A DNA stretch of 64,000 nucleotides, taken from positions 1,240,001 through 1,304,000 of the forward strand of contig NZ_CP080327.1 in the NCBI RefSeq assembly GCF_019443285.1, written 5' to 3'. The notes under the pieces are model-generated. The model was not told the origin of the DNA and made no database searches. It worked only from the letters and a program-made list of their open reading frames with translations. Positions within the stretch are counted from its first letter, which is position 1. Each line of letters starts with the position of its first letter. This DNA comes from Aquisediminimonas profunda (GTDB lineage Bacteria > Pseudomonadota > Alphaproteobacteria > Sphingomonadales > Sphingomonadaceae). This document shows, one piece after another, positions 1 through 8,009 of the stretch. A program made the position numbers and the translations under genes.

Positions 1-1
1 A

Positions 2-2131
2 GAAGTGTCTGCCGATGACATTGTCGTCACCGCTCAAAAGCGGAGCGAGCGGCTACAAGACGTGCCGGTTTCAATATCCGCAATTGGCGGCGACAACATA
101 ATGAAGCAGCGTATTACCCAGTCTGATGATCTCGTGACCAAAACGCCGAATCTGCAATTGGCGGCAACAGTTGGCGAGAACACGCCAATCTTTTCGCTGC
201 GCGGAGTCTCAATGTCGGACTTCAGCTTGAATCAATCTGGACCTGTCGCCACCTATTATGACGAGGTTTACAAGGGTAATTTCGCCCTTTTGGGAGTTGC
301 GCTCTACGACATTGAGCGGGTGGAGGTTTTGCGCGGGCCGCAAGGTACGCTCTACGGCAAGAACACAACCGGCGGAGCGGTCAATTTGATCAGCAAACGT
401 CCTGAGTTTTCAAACGAAGCCTATCTCAACGTCGGAGCTGGGAACTACGGGCGCTATGAGGCGAATGGCGCGGTCAATGTTGCGCTCAGTGATACGCTCA
501 GCGCACGTGTCGCATTCACATATGCCCATGCCGACGGCTGGTTTCGAAACCAGCTTCCAAACAAGCCTGACTTGAACGGCACAAATGAATATGGAATTCG
601 CGGCTCGCTGCGCTGGGAGCCAAGTGCGAGTGCGTCATTCGTGCTTCGCGCGTCGACAAGTCTTCAGAATCCATACAATTATGGTGTTTTTGCCCAGCCG
701 GTTGATGCTGCTGGGATTGGTGGTACCGGGTATGTCCGTGCCGGCCTAAACAATCGTCAAATTGAGTCAAATTATACACCAAAGCGCAGGGCAAGGACTT
801 ATGCAGTCGCGCTCACCGGCAATTTCGACATCGGAAATGGGCTCGGAATCACGTCGGTCACGTCCTACGACCGCGGTACATTATCCTTTGGGGAGGACAC
901 GGATGGCAGTCCGACACAAACCTTGGAATTGCCATATTTTGATCGCGCAAGACAATTCTCCCAGGATCTGCGGCTGACGAGCGATTGGTCTGGCCCGTTC
1001 AATTTCATCCTCGGTGCCTATTATAATCGCGAAACGGTTTTCAACGCATACGAATTGCGCTTCTTCAATGACGTCGATGTGAATGGTGATGGAAGCATAA
1101 ATGCAACCGATTGCGCCGATGCATTTGCAACTGGGTCGACTGCAGCTTGTCGCGTCGGCAACAGCTTTGACCAGAAGAAGTCCAGCTACGCGCTCTACAG
1201 TGATCTTCGATATAATTTCGGCAGTGGGTTCACCCTGCGTGGTGGTCTGCGCTTCACCCATGACACTGGGGACCAGACCAATTTGCGGTCAGTCGCCCGA
1301 GGTGTCGATGATGTTTTTGTCCTTGAATTGATACCGTCGACCAACAGCCGCTTCACGACAAACAATTTGTCCGGCAAGATCGGTCTCGACTACAAGTCAG
1401 ATGGCGGCGCGCTTTTTTACGCCAACTATGGCCGGGGATACAGAGCAAGCAGTTTCAATGCTCAAGCGTTCTTCGATCCGAGCGAGGTTTCGATAGCGAA
1501 GCCCGAAGAGATCGACGCGTTTGAGGTCGGGGCCAAGACCCGCTTTCTTGATCGCAGAGCGACCCTGAATACCTCGGCCTTTTATTACATTTATCGGAAC
1601 CAGCAGTTCATCAACGTGAATCCGACTACCATTGCTCAGACGCTTATCAACGTCGACAGATCGCGCATTTTGGGAGCCGAAGTTGAACTAAATGTAAAAG
1701 CATCTGATTCGATTGGCTTGCGTGCAGGGCTTGGACTGCTGGACACTAAGGTCGAGAAGGGGCTGCTTACCGGAACCAATCTGGCCGGCAACAAGCTGTT
1801 GAACGCGCCAGCAGTTAATTTCTCGGGTGGCGCCGACGTTACGGCGGTGCGCTGGGAGGATGGGCAACTGAGCTTTCACGGTGATGTCAGTTACGTGTCC
1901 AGCCAGTTCTTTGAAGTGTTCAACGTGCCACGATTACGGCAAGATGGTTACGTACAACTTGGTGGGCACATAGACATCGAGCATGGGCCGTGGACGCTGT
2001 CGCTTTGGGGCAAGAATCTGACCAACCGCTTCTTTTTTACCTCTCGCATTGACGTCAGCGGCCTGGGCTTTGACTATAACCACGTCGGAGCCCCGCGCAG
2101 TTTTGGCGTCGTTCTCGGGCGCAAGTTCTGA
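2..2131 (+). CDS. TonB-dependent receptor, 5' end outside the window
   Basis: This is an outer-membrane active transporter of the TonB-dependent receptor family. The gene is open at the left edge, so the signal peptide is missing. What remains begins just before the plug-domain motif DIVVTAQKR, continues with the plug motif ERVEVLRGPQGTLYGKNTTGG, and ends in a beta-barrel that closes with a C-terminal Phe (VVLGRKF), the usual signal for outer-membrane insertion. The substrate cannot be read from the sequence. The next gene on the same strand encodes the large subunit of an amine dehydrogenase, but about 200 bp containing an IS6 relic lie between them, so co-transcription is uncertain. The receptor may take up an amine-bearing or other nutrient for that operon; this is inference from position only. 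Confidence 0.93.
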   Translation, partial: EVSADDIVVTAQKRSERLQDVPVSISAIGGDNIMKQRITQSDDLVTKTPNLQLAATVGENTPIFSLRGVSMSDFSLNQSGPVATYYDEVYKGNFALLGVALYDIERVEVLRGPQGTLYGKNTTGGAVNLISKRPEFSNEAYLNVGAGNYGRYEANGAVNVALSDTLSARVAFTYAHADGWFRNQLPNKPDLNGTNEYGIRGSLRWEPSASASFVLRASTSLQNPYNYGVFAQPVDAAGIGGTGYVRAGLNNRQIESNYTPKRRARTYAVALTGNFDIGNGLGITSVTSYDRGTLSFGEDTDGSPTQTLELPYFDRARQFSQDLRLTSDWSGPFNFILGAYYNRETVFNAYELRFFNDVDVNGDGSINATDCADAFATGSTAACRVGNSFDQKKSSYALYSDLRYNFGSGFTLRGGLRFTHDTGDQTNLRSVARGVDDVFVLELIPSTNSRFTTNNLSGKIGLDYKSDGGALFYANYGRGYRASSFNAQAFFDPSEVSIAKPEEIDAFEVGAKTRFLDRRATLNTSAFYYIYRNQQFINVNPTTIAQTLINVDRSRILGAEVELNVKASDSIGLRAGLGLLDTKVEKGLLTGTNLAGNKLLNAPAVNFSGGADVTAVRWEDGQLSFHGDVSYVSSQFFEVFNVPRLRQDGYVQLGGHIDIEHGPWTLSLWGKNLTNRFFFTSRIDVSGLGFDYNHVGAPRSFGVVLGRKF

Positions 2132-2139
2132 ATGGAGCG

Positions 2140-2290
2140 GAACAGGAGGAGTCGTCGTGTCGACTCCGAAAGAATCTCACGGGACTTCGAGAGATTAGGT
2201 GACGTTGGAAGTTGACGGTGTTGTAGATTGATAAGTGGGTGGACTCAGAGCGCTGCGCCTTACCCTGGGACTTGAACCGCTGCATTTTCC
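2140..2290 (-). pseudogene. IS6-family transposase, C-terminal relic
   Basis: The minus strand here encodes the extreme C-terminal part of an IS6-type transposase: MQRFKSQGKAQRSESTHL followed by SIYNTVNFQRHLISRS. This aligns residue by residue with the end of the intact transposase at 6146-6844 (MQRFKSQGQAQRFVSTHSAI). No catalytic part remains. The relic fills most of the gap between the TonB receptor and the amine dehydrogenase operon and marks the left border of that operon; the intact IS6 element marks its right border. Confidence 0.75.
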
Positions 2291-2336
2291 ATGAGGATCA
2301 TGAGGCGCTGGCAGCTCGAACGAAAGGAATATGCCA

Positions 2337-3512
2337 ATGAGCGCGCGACCTTTGCTTCTTGCTCTGGCCATGGTGCCGGTTCTCGCCTCACTGGCCGAGC
2401 CTGCCTATGGCCAGAGATTCCCTGATCCCCTGCCACCTGAGGAAACGCCGGCGTCGGCGAAGTTGCCTGAAGCCTATCCGCCGAGCTATGTCTTTGTGAA
2501 CGATCTTATCGCAATCGCGATGGTCACCCAACGCGTGGCGATCGTAGATGTGGCAAGCGATGAGGCAGCGCTCAAGGCCCAGGTGCAGGTTGGCTATTGG
2601 GGGCAGCTGCTTTCGTCCTCGACCCGTCCGGAGCTTTATGCCGCCGGAACCTATTATTCGCGCGTGACGCGCGGCGAACGGACCGATGCCATTACGATCT
2701 ATGACAAGGCTACGCTTAAGCCTATCGACGAGATCATCCTGCCGGGTGGCAAGCGTGGCTTGCTCGTCACGCATAAGGACAATTTCCAGTTCACCAACGA
2801 CGAAAAATGGGCATTGGTCTTCAACTTCACACCTGCATCCTCGATTACGGTCGTGGATCTTGTGGCGCGGCGTGTGCTTTCAGATGTAGATGTGCCCGGT
2901 TGCACCTTTGCCTATCCGCTCGGCAAGCGCGGGTTCATGTCCTTGTGCGCAGATGGCACGATGCTCAGCGTCTCCCTCGACGAAAAGGGAAAGGTGTTGG
3001 ACTCGGTTTCGAGTAAAGCATTTAATGACATCGACAATGATCCAATGAACATGATTCCCGCACGCCATGGCGGGAAGGCCTGGTTCACTACATTCGACGG
3101 CAACATTAGAGCAATTGACTTGAGCGGATCGGTCGCACGCGACCTTGGGGCGTTTGCCTTGCCGCATGAGAAAACGGCGCTTGGCGAATGGTTGCCGTCG
3201 GGATGGCAGCCTATCTCGGTCGATCCTAGCGGCCTACTTTATGTGTTGATGAATCCTGCCGGTGGCGAGCGGACGCAGAAGCAGGGTGGAACAGAGATTT
3301 GGGTGATTGACCCTATAACAAAACAGAGAATCAAACGGTTTCCCTTGGCCAATGCGGCGGTATCCATCGAAGTGACGCATGAAGAGTCTCCGTCGCTGGT
3401 CGCTGCCCGCGAGAGTGGAAGTCTCGATGTCTACGATGCTGCTACAGGGTCCTTGCGCCGCAGCATTAAGGACGTCGTTGTAGATGTCACCGCGATTACG
3501 GCATCACAGTGA
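2337..3512 (+). CDS. aauB: TTQ amine dehydrogenase, large (alpha) subunit
   Basis: Large subunit of a periplasmic quinoprotein amine dehydrogenase, the family of methylamine dehydrogenase heavy chain MauB and aromatic amine dehydrogenase AauB. It folds as a seven-bladed beta-propeller and holds the TTQ-bearing small subunit; it has no cofactor itself. A signal peptide is visible (hydrophobic core LLLALAMVPVLASLA, then AYGQ). Repeated blade-type segments such as ITIYDKATLKPIDEIILPGG and GTEIWVIDPITKQRIKRFPL support the propeller. The length of about 390 residues is normal for the family. An in-frame ATG lies at 2331, but the AAAGGA at 2323-2328 is 8 nt from the ATG at 2337, so that start is preferred. 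The gene overlaps mauE (TGATG) and is followed by mauD and the small subunit, the classic B-E-D-A order. The aromatic amine type is preferred over methylamine because of the small subunit sequence. Confidence 0.88.
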   Translation: MSARPLLLALAMVPVLASLAEPAYGQRFPDPLPPEETPASAKLPEAYPPSYVFVNDLIAIAMVTQRVAIVDVASDEAALKAQVQVGYWGQLLSSSTRPELYAAGTYYSRVTRGERTDAITIYDKATLKPIDEIILPGGKRGLLVTHKDNFQFTNDEKWALVFNFTPASSITVVDLVARRVLSDVDVPGCTFAYPLGKRGFMSLCADGTMLSVSLDEKGKVLDSVSSKAFNDIDNDPMNMIPARHGGKAWFTTFDGNIRAIDLSGSVARDLGAFALPHEKTALGEWLPSGWQPISVDPSGLLYVLMNPAGGERTQKQGGTEIWVIDPITKQRIKRFPLANAAVSIEVTHEESPSLVAARESGSLDVYDAATGSLRRSIKDVVVDVTAITASQ

Positions 3513-4015
3513 TGGGCTATGTCTTGACGGTGTTGAGCGCGTTGCTGGCCTTTATTCTAGCCGAGGGCGCTGCGCACAAGCTCCTCCAGCGCGAGCGTTT
3601 GGCCGTTTCTACAGCCGAACTGACGGGATTATCGGTATCAACCGGCGCGATCCTCAGCTTGGCTGCCGCCGGGGCCGAGGTTGCGGCAGCGGTGATGCTG
3701 CTCGTTCCCGGATCACAGCGAACTGGAGCTTTGGTTGCTGCGGCGCTGTGGGGGCTCTATTCGATCCTGCTGTGGACACGCAGGGGTTCCAAGATCGATT
3801 GCGGCTGCACGATAAATGCAAGACCAGACGATGCTCGCAAAGCCATACCGCGCGCGCTGTCGTTGAGTTGTCTTGCAGCTTTGGTGGCGGTGTCTGCCGA
3901 GTTCGCAAGCTTCCGATGGGAGTTTATTCTGGCAGGCGCTGCATTCTTCGCCTTTTATATCGCCGGCAACGAAATGCTTGCACTCTCCACACTGCGAAGG
4001 AGTATCGGTCGATGA
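3512..4015 (+). CDS. mauE: MauE-like integral membrane protein for amine dehydrogenase assembly
   Basis: Integral membrane protein of the MauE family, required in known mau/aau systems for making stable small subunit, presumably in its disulfide formation or export. Hydrophobic segments occur near residues 1-20 (VLTVLSALLAFILAEGAA), 35-65, 70-85 and 110-150, consistent with four or five membrane helices. A Cys pair (DCGCT) sits in the loop near residue 90. The start is ATG 3512, overlapping the stop of the large subunit gene; an in-frame GTG at 3509 is possible. Its end overlaps mauD (ATGA), so the genes are translationally coupled. Confidence 0.85.
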   Translation: MGYVLTVLSALLAFILAEGAAHKLLQRERLAVSTAELTGLSVSTGAILSLAAAGAEVAAAVMLLVPGSQRTGALVAAALWGLYSILLWTRRGSKIDCGCTINARPDDARKAIPRALSLSCLAALVAVSAEFASFRWEFILAGAAFFAFYIAGNEMLALSTLRRSIGR

Positions 4016-4599
4016 GCGGTTTTCTATTTGTTTCGCAAGCCCTCCTCTGGGTGGGGCTGGCGATTGTCGGGCTGCTTGTCGCCGCGCTGGCGAGACAAGT
4101 CGGGGTTCTTCACGAGCGAATCGCGCCTGCCGGTGCGCTGACTCTCCACAAGAATATCGAGCCGGGGCACGTCGCGCCGCAGCTTCGGCTTTCTGCCTTG
4201 GATGGATCAGAGGTCGTCGTGGGAGGGGAACATGCGCAAAGCCAGTTGCTCTTCTTCGTTTCTCCAGATTGCCCGGTCTGCAAGTCTTTGCTTCCAACCT
4301 TCAAGTCGGCGATGCGCGCCGAACGCGCCTGGCTTCGCACGGTGCTCGCGAGCGATGGCGATGAACCTTCACACCGCAAGATGATCGCTGCACACGAGCT
4401 GGAGGGCATCCCATATGTCGTCTCAGAAGAGCTCGGACGAGCTTTTGGTGTTTCCAGGCTGCCCTATGCGGTACTTATCGATGAGCACGGCAAGGTCGCT
4501 GCGCTCGGCCTTGTCAACAGCCGCGAACATCTTGAAAGTCTGTTCGAGGCGAAGGAGCGCGGCGTAGCCTCACTCCAACAGTTTCTTTCAGCCGCTTGA
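4012..4599 (+). CDS. mauD: MauD-like membrane-anchored thioredoxin-fold protein
   Basis: Thiol-disulfide oxidoreductase of the MauD family. One N-terminal membrane anchor (VSQALLWVGLAIVGLLVAAL) is followed by a periplasmic thioredoxin-like domain with the redox motif CPVC in FVSPDCPVCKSLLP. In methylamine-utilising bacteria MauD is needed for the many disulfides of the small subunit. The next gene encodes a small subunit with about a dozen Cys, which fits that job. The ATG at 4012 overlaps the mauE stop by 4 nt. An open frame extends further upstream without a stop, but that part is the shadow of mauE. Confidence 0.87.
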   Translation: MSGFLFVSQALLWVGLAIVGLLVAALARQVGVLHERIAPAGALTLHKNIEPGHVAPQLRLSALDGSEVVVGGEHAQSQLLFFVSPDCPVCKSLLPTFKSAMRAERAWLRTVLASDGDEPSHRKMIAAHELEGIPYVVSEELGRAFGVSRLPYAVLIDEHGKVAALGLVNSREHLESLFEAKERGVASLQQFLSAA

Positions 4600-4613
4600 G
4601 GAGATACCAAGCC

Positions 4614-5135
4614 ATGGCTTCCATACATGATTTTACAGAAAATATGGCCCGCGGCATCGCCAATCGAACATCGCGGCGCAGCCTTTTGGCCGTCCTGGGG
4701 TCGGCCATCACAGGCGCAGCGGTCATTCCGGTCCTGCCGATTTCACGAGCCGCGGCAGCCACGTCCGGCAAAAACCCCCAAGATCCTGGCGACCCCACGC
4801 AGTGCGATTATTGGCGTTATTGCGCAATCCATGGCTATCTTTGTTCGTGCTGTGGAGGATCGGCATCTAAATGTCCTCCCGGATCGGAAATGTCTCCCTT
4901 GACCTGGGTCGGGACCTGCACGAACCCGGCCGACGGTCGGGCGTACATCATCAGCTATAACGATTGCTGTGGTTCCTCCTCCTGTGGCAAATGTATGTGC
5001 AGCCGTCAGGAAGGCGACCGGCCGGTCGTTCGTCCGCAATCGGCTCAGGATATCATGTGGTGCCTTGGGACCGAAAGCGGTTCCATTTACAACTGCTCGA
5101 CTGCGGTGATTATCGGGACCGCGTTGGAGAAGTGA
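4614..5135 (+). CDS. aauA: TTQ amine dehydrogenase, small (beta) subunit
   Basis: Catalytic small subunit; two tryptophans are post-translationally joined to form the TTQ cofactor. A twin-arginine-type signal (NRTSRRSLLAVLG) is followed by a Cys-rich mature part. The two TTQ tryptophans are Trp98 (TWVGTC) and Trp149 (IMWCLGTE). Asp117 in SYNDCCG is the expected catalytic base. Spacings of 25, 19 and 51 residues match those I recall for methylamine dehydrogenase (Asp32, Trp57, Asp76, Trp108). On that alignment the first conserved Asp is His73 here (CAIHGYLC instead of CAxDGxxC), which is unusual. The SPxxW context resembles the aromatic amine dehydrogenase more than the methylamine enzyme. Start: ATG 4614 has GAGGAG at 4599-4604; an upstream TTG at 4596 has no such site. 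Confidence 0.9.
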   Translation: MASIHDFTENMARGIANRTSRRSLLAVLGSAITGAAVIPVLPISRAAAATSGKNPQDPGDPTQCDYWRYCAIHGYLCSCCGGSASKCPPGSEMSPLTWVGTCTNPADGRAYIISYNDCCGSSSCGKCMCSRQEGDRPVVRPQSAQDIMWCLGTESGSIYNCSTAVIIGTALEK

Positions 5136-5139
5136 CGTG

Positions 5140-5583
5140 ATGAGGTTTGTCGGTGCACTGCTTTTGTCCATGTTTATGATGCAGCCGGGCGTCTTCGCGG
5201 CCCAGGCACCTAATGCCTTTTCGCGTTGTTCTGCTTGTCATCTTGCGAGCGGGGCAGGTGTCCCAGGCGCCTTTCCATCGTTGCGGGCCGATGCGCGAGC
5301 TCTCGCCCGCAGCGATGCAGGACGCAAGTATCTGATAATGGTTGTACTCAAGGGTGTCTCCGGTCCGATCATTGTCGATGGAAAATCCTACCGTGGATCT
5401 ATGCCGGCGCAGACCGGACTGGACGATGCAGGGGTGGCTGCTGTTCTCAATTATGTCACAAACGATCTGGGTAAGGTCGGAGCGGATCCGAGGGCGTTCA
5501 GCGTGCGTGAGGTCGCTGCGGTCAGAAAGACGTCCGACAATGTCACTCCGGCGCAGGTTCCCAAGCTGCGCCCGAAGCTCTGA
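5140..5583 (+). CDS. c-type cytochrome, likely partner of the amine dehydrogenase
   Basis: Small periplasmic class I cytochrome c. It has a signal peptide (GALLLSMFMMQPGVFA), one haem-binding CSACH (Cys30, Cys33, His34) and a candidate Met ligand in RGSMPAQTG. It begins 4 nt after the small subunit stop, in the same operon, and the likely role is to take electrons from TTQ or from the large/small subunit complex. No blue-copper gene (amicyanin or azurin type) is present here, so a cytochrome acceptor is reasonable but inferred. A GTG at 5137 is an alternative start; the ATG is 9 nt from a GGAGA and is preferred. Confidence 0.87.
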   Translation: MRFVGALLLSMFMMQPGVFAAQAPNAFSRCSACHLASGAGVPGAFPSLRADARALARSDAGRKYLIMVVLKGVSGPIIVDGKSYRGSMPAQTGLDDAGVAAVLNYVTNDLGKVGADPRAFSVREVAAVRKTSDNVTPAQVPKLRPKL

Positions 5584-5598
5584 GCGAACCGGCTGGTC

Positions 5599-6060
5599 AT
5601 GCGCTTGGTGCCGGTCCTGTTTTGCGTCCTTCTGGTGACTGGCACGGCTGCAGCGTTCGACGCACCGCTGTCCTTCGGTGCTGATGCATTGGGCTCCAAT
5701 CCTCGAGCTCGACAAAACTGGATGCTCAAATGCCAAGGATGTCATCGCGCCGACGCGACAACCAAGCCTTTGAATGCACCGCCGCTTGCAGGTGAAGTCG
5801 CCAAGGTCCTTTCAGTGCCAGGGGGGCGCGAATATCTGGCTCGCGTGCCTGGCGTTGCAACCGTCAATCTTCCTAGTGACGAGGTCGCTGAGCTATTGAA
5901 CTGGACGCTTATCCGGTTCGACCCCGCGCATGTTCCGCGCGATTTTCGTCCCTATACTGGCGACGAAATCGAAACGCTACGCAAGCATCCTCTGCGCGTC
6001 GAGGCAGCTGCAATGCGTGGGCGGTTGCATGCTGCGTGGAGAGAGCAACTGGGGCGGTAA
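5599..6060 (+). CDS. second c-type cytochrome of the amine dehydrogenase operon
   Basis: Periplasmic monohaem cytochrome c-like protein with a signal peptide (VPVLFCVLLVTGTAAAF) and one CQGCH motif (Cys45, Cys48, His49). The PSDEVAELLNWTLIRFDP segment resembles the C-terminal helix of class I cytochromes. No obvious Met ligand sits in the usual place, so the sixth ligand is unclear. It starts 15 nt after the first cytochrome gene and is the last gene of the operon; an IS6 element begins 34 nt after its stop. Function is inferred from context: relay between the dehydrogenase and the terminal oxidase. Confidence 0.82.
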   Translation: MRLVPVLFCVLLVTGTAAAFDAPLSFGADALGSNPRARQNWMLKCQGCHRADATTKPLNAPPLAGEVAKVLSVPGGREYLARVPGVATVNLPSDEVAELLNWTLIRFDPAHVPRDFRPYTGDEIETLRKHPLRVEAAAMRGRLHAAWREQLGR

Positions 6061-6093
6061 CCGAATTGATTGCCACTCAGTTGGCCGCCTCAT

Positions 6094-6908
6094 GGGATTG
6101 TCAGGGTAACTTTTCGAGCGCGCAGCTTGCTCCCAATCCGCAAACTCATGCGGCAGCGGACGCAGCATTCCATTCCGCCATGGCAGCTGACCGAAAGTGT
6201 CGCATGTTATTTCGGGAAATGAGATGACGCTCGATATTGAATGTATTGTAGATTGCTGAGTGGGTTGAAACGAAACGCTGAGCTTGACCTTGTGACTTGA
6301 AGCGCTGCATTTTTCGTTCTCGTCTTCGGACTGGAAGGTGCGAATTCTCGGCGCGATTGTTATCGCGCAGTCGACCGGGTTGGTGGCGGGCGAGGGCACC
6401 CAGTTGACGCAGCGCAACCTTGTACGACGCAAGCCCATCGGTGACGATGGCCTCGGGAACGAAACCCTGGTTCTTGAGCAGTTTTCGCAGCAATTTCAGC
6501 GCTGCCTTCTTGTTCCTTCGCTTCTGGACGAGGATGTCGAGGACCTCTCCCTCCTTGTCGACGGCGCGCCACATAAACATTCGCTTGCCGCCGATCTTCA
6601 CGACCATCTCATCCAACTGCCAGACGCAATCGGCGCGTCCGCGCTTCCGGCGAATGTTGGCGGCGATTGCGGGGCCGAACTTGTTTGCCCAGCACCGGAC
6701 CGTTTCGTAACAGAGATCGATACCGCGTTCGGCGAGCAGATCCTCGACGTCGCGCAAGCTCAGGGTGAAGCGATAGTAGAGCCAAACCGCGTACCGAATT
6801 ACATCCGGCGGGAAGCGGTGTCGTTTGAAGCATATGAGCTGCATCCCGGCACTCTTATGCGACTCCGTACCGCAAGGGGAGACGGTTTAGCGTTAGTCTG
6901 ACAGCTCC
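6094..6908 (-). mobile_element. IS6-family insertion sequence, complete
   Basis: An element of about 815 bp with one transposase gene on the minus strand. The imperfect terminal inverted repeats are gggattgtcagggtaac at 6094-6110 and, as the reverse complement, ggagctgtcagactaac at 6892-6908 (about 12 of 17 identical). Length and single-gene organisation are typical of IS6. No 8-bp target duplication is visible (cgcctcat on the left, ggatcgac on the right), so the flanks have probably recombined. It separates the amine dehydrogenase operon from a zone of truncated genes. Confidence 0.8.
6146..6844 (-). CDS. IS6-family DDE transposase
   Basis: Transposase of 232 residues, normal IS6 length. 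The N-terminal helix-turn-helix reads YRFTLSLRDVEDLLAERGID. The DDE residues are visible in VWQLDEMVVKIGG (first Asp), VTDGLASY (second Asp) and NRAENSH (Glu). It seems intact and could be active. It is the best-preserved member of the IS6-type set in the window and serves as the reference for the relics at 2140, 16345, 34094 and 48267. Confidence 0.93.
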   Translation of the reverse strand: MQLICFKRHRFPPDVIRYAVWLYYRFTLSLRDVEDLLAERGIDLCYETVRCWANKFGPAIAANIRRKRGRADCVWQLDEMVVKIGGKRMFMWRAVDKEGEVLDILVQKRRNKKAALKLLRKLLKNQGFVPEAIVTDGLASYKVALRQLGALARHQPGRLRDNNRAENSHLPVRRRERKMQRFKSQGQAQRFVSTHSAIYNTFNIERHLISRNNMRHFRSAAMAEWNAASAAA

Positions 6909-6922
6909 GGATCGACGCGTTC

Positions 6923-7156
6923 GTGAGCTCAAACCCTTGCAATCCCATGGGACAGGTAGTCACCGGAAAGGATCTCGCGGCCTATGTCGAGACTTGCTGG
7001 CGCAACGCCTGTTTGTTCATCGCCGATAAATTCTACTCGCACTTAATTTACGAGCCTGACGGTTCTGCTGCGCATGCGCCAATTTCTGCAGCCGCTCATG
7101 TCTGGGATGTCGACACCGATCCCGTCAGGATTGTCGACGGACCTACCAGGAACTAG
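6923..7156 (+). pseudogene. internal fragment of a class I/II aminotransferase
   Basis: A short reading frame contains SNPCNPMGQVVTGKDLAAYV, a degenerate DEFYSHFIYE-like segment (DKFYSHLIYE), and VDGPTRN where a PLP-binding lysine region (VDGLTKN) would start. This is the middle of a fold-type I aminotransferase, cut on both sides: the IS6 end lies 14 nt upstream and the frame stops before the PLP lysine. The same segment of the intact aminotransferase at 55699-56934 is FTNPNNPMGGIWREEDLREL. It is non-functional debris. Confidence 0.6.
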
Positions 7157-7211
7157 CGCTAGGGGCATGCCATTCGTGTAGGTTGGCGGTTAATTGTGGA
7201 GTTTGAAGTTC

Positions 7212-7355
7212 ATGGATAGTCAAACCATTCCGAGCAACATTGCGCAGTATAGCTGGCGGTGTTGTGGTGACCCGCGGCGCGGTTGTTGAGGGCGGGATCG
7301 CTGGGCTAGTTGCGGGCTTAACGTTGGCACGCTCCGGAAAGACCGGGCGAATGTG
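7212..7355 (+). pseudogene. N-terminal fragment of an FAD-dependent oxidoreductase
   Basis: An N-terminus (MDSQTIPSNIAQYS) and, one frame away, VVEGGIAGLVAGLTLARSGK are visible. The latter is a Rossmann-type FAD-binding GGGIAGL motif with its first Gly changed. The frameshift near 7250 and the abrupt end near 7355 show a dead fragment. The full gene is absent from the window, so the enzyme class cannot be named. Confidence 0.5.
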
Positions 7356-7367
7356 CTTGTCAGCTTG

Positions 7368-7721
7368 CTAGATGTCTTTGGGCGCCATGGAAACATCGGC
7401 CTTGTAGGCGATTGGCAGGATAAGCCCTGCAGCGATTATGCAGCAGATCAAGGCCGTCCACCCGATTGACCCGAAGTCTCCACCAGCTAGGAGCAATATC
7501 CCGGCAAGGCCGGGGGTGATCGTATTGCCCAAGCCGGTATAGCCTCGGACGCAGGTGGCCAGTCGCCCCGACGGGTCGAGTTCAGCTGCAAGCCCCAGAA
7601 GGAAGGGCATTCCGAACACGAGACAGAAGCTCGCGGCCATGATGCCCAAACTCAGCTCCGTAGGGCTCCCGGTGTGCGCGAGCCACATGACGCTCGCCCC
7701 AGTCAGCGCCGGCTCCGCCAT
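7368..7721 (-). pseudogene. C-terminal fragment of a major facilitator transporter
   Basis: The minus strand encodes the last third of an MFS-type permease: transmembrane stretches LSLGIMAASFCLVFGMPFLL, ITPGLAGILLLAGG and IGWTALICCIIAAGLILPIA. The first two thirds are missing; the frame runs upstream into an unrelated junction sequence. It lies downstream of the aromatic amino acid operon on the same strand and may once have been its transporter gene. Confidence 0.6.
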
Positions 7722-7750
7722 GCACGGCGAGCGCCCATGGCTGACGCGGC

Positions 7751-7993
7751 TCAGCCATGGCGGGAAATACCTTCTTTGCGGCACAGCTCGGAAATGCTGT
7801 CATCGCGGCGCCGGCCTTCTAGCAGCCGCGCCTCGGTTGCATTGATCGCGGACATGACCTGGGTCGTGTCCTTGGCATCGCGGTATACGTCCACGCCCAC
7901 ATAGATCTTGGTCAGGCGCGGGTACGCCGCATAGAGCCCGATCAGTGAGAGCAGTTCATCCGCTGGCTGACGTTCGAATGTGTCGAAAAGCAC
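7751..7993 (-). pseudogene. aromatic aminotransferase N-terminal stub joined to an IS3 orfA scrap
   Basis: Reading the minus strand from about 7993, the sequence LFDTFERQPADELLSLIGLY and then KIYVGVDVYRDAKDTT matches the N-terminus of aspartate/aromatic aminotransferases (the TyrB type, normally KIDLGVGVYKDE). After LLEG at about 7814 the frame changes to RRRDDSISELCRKEGISRHG, which looks like the helix-turn-helix start of an IS3-type orfA. So an IS insertion and deletion removed most of an aminotransferase gene that followed the maleate isomerase gene by 16 nt in the same operon. An aromatic aminotransferase would have fitted the operon. Confidence 0.55.
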
Positions 7994-8009
7994 GGCAGAC
8001 AACTCCCGA

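Noticed and set aside
3484-4011. N-terminal extension of mauD
   Set aside because: This part is the out-of-frame shadow of mauE; the ATG at 4012 overlaps the mauE stop and starts a normal membrane anchor.
6338-6901. Plus-strand open frame of 187 codons
   Set aside because: Antisense to the intact IS6 transposase.
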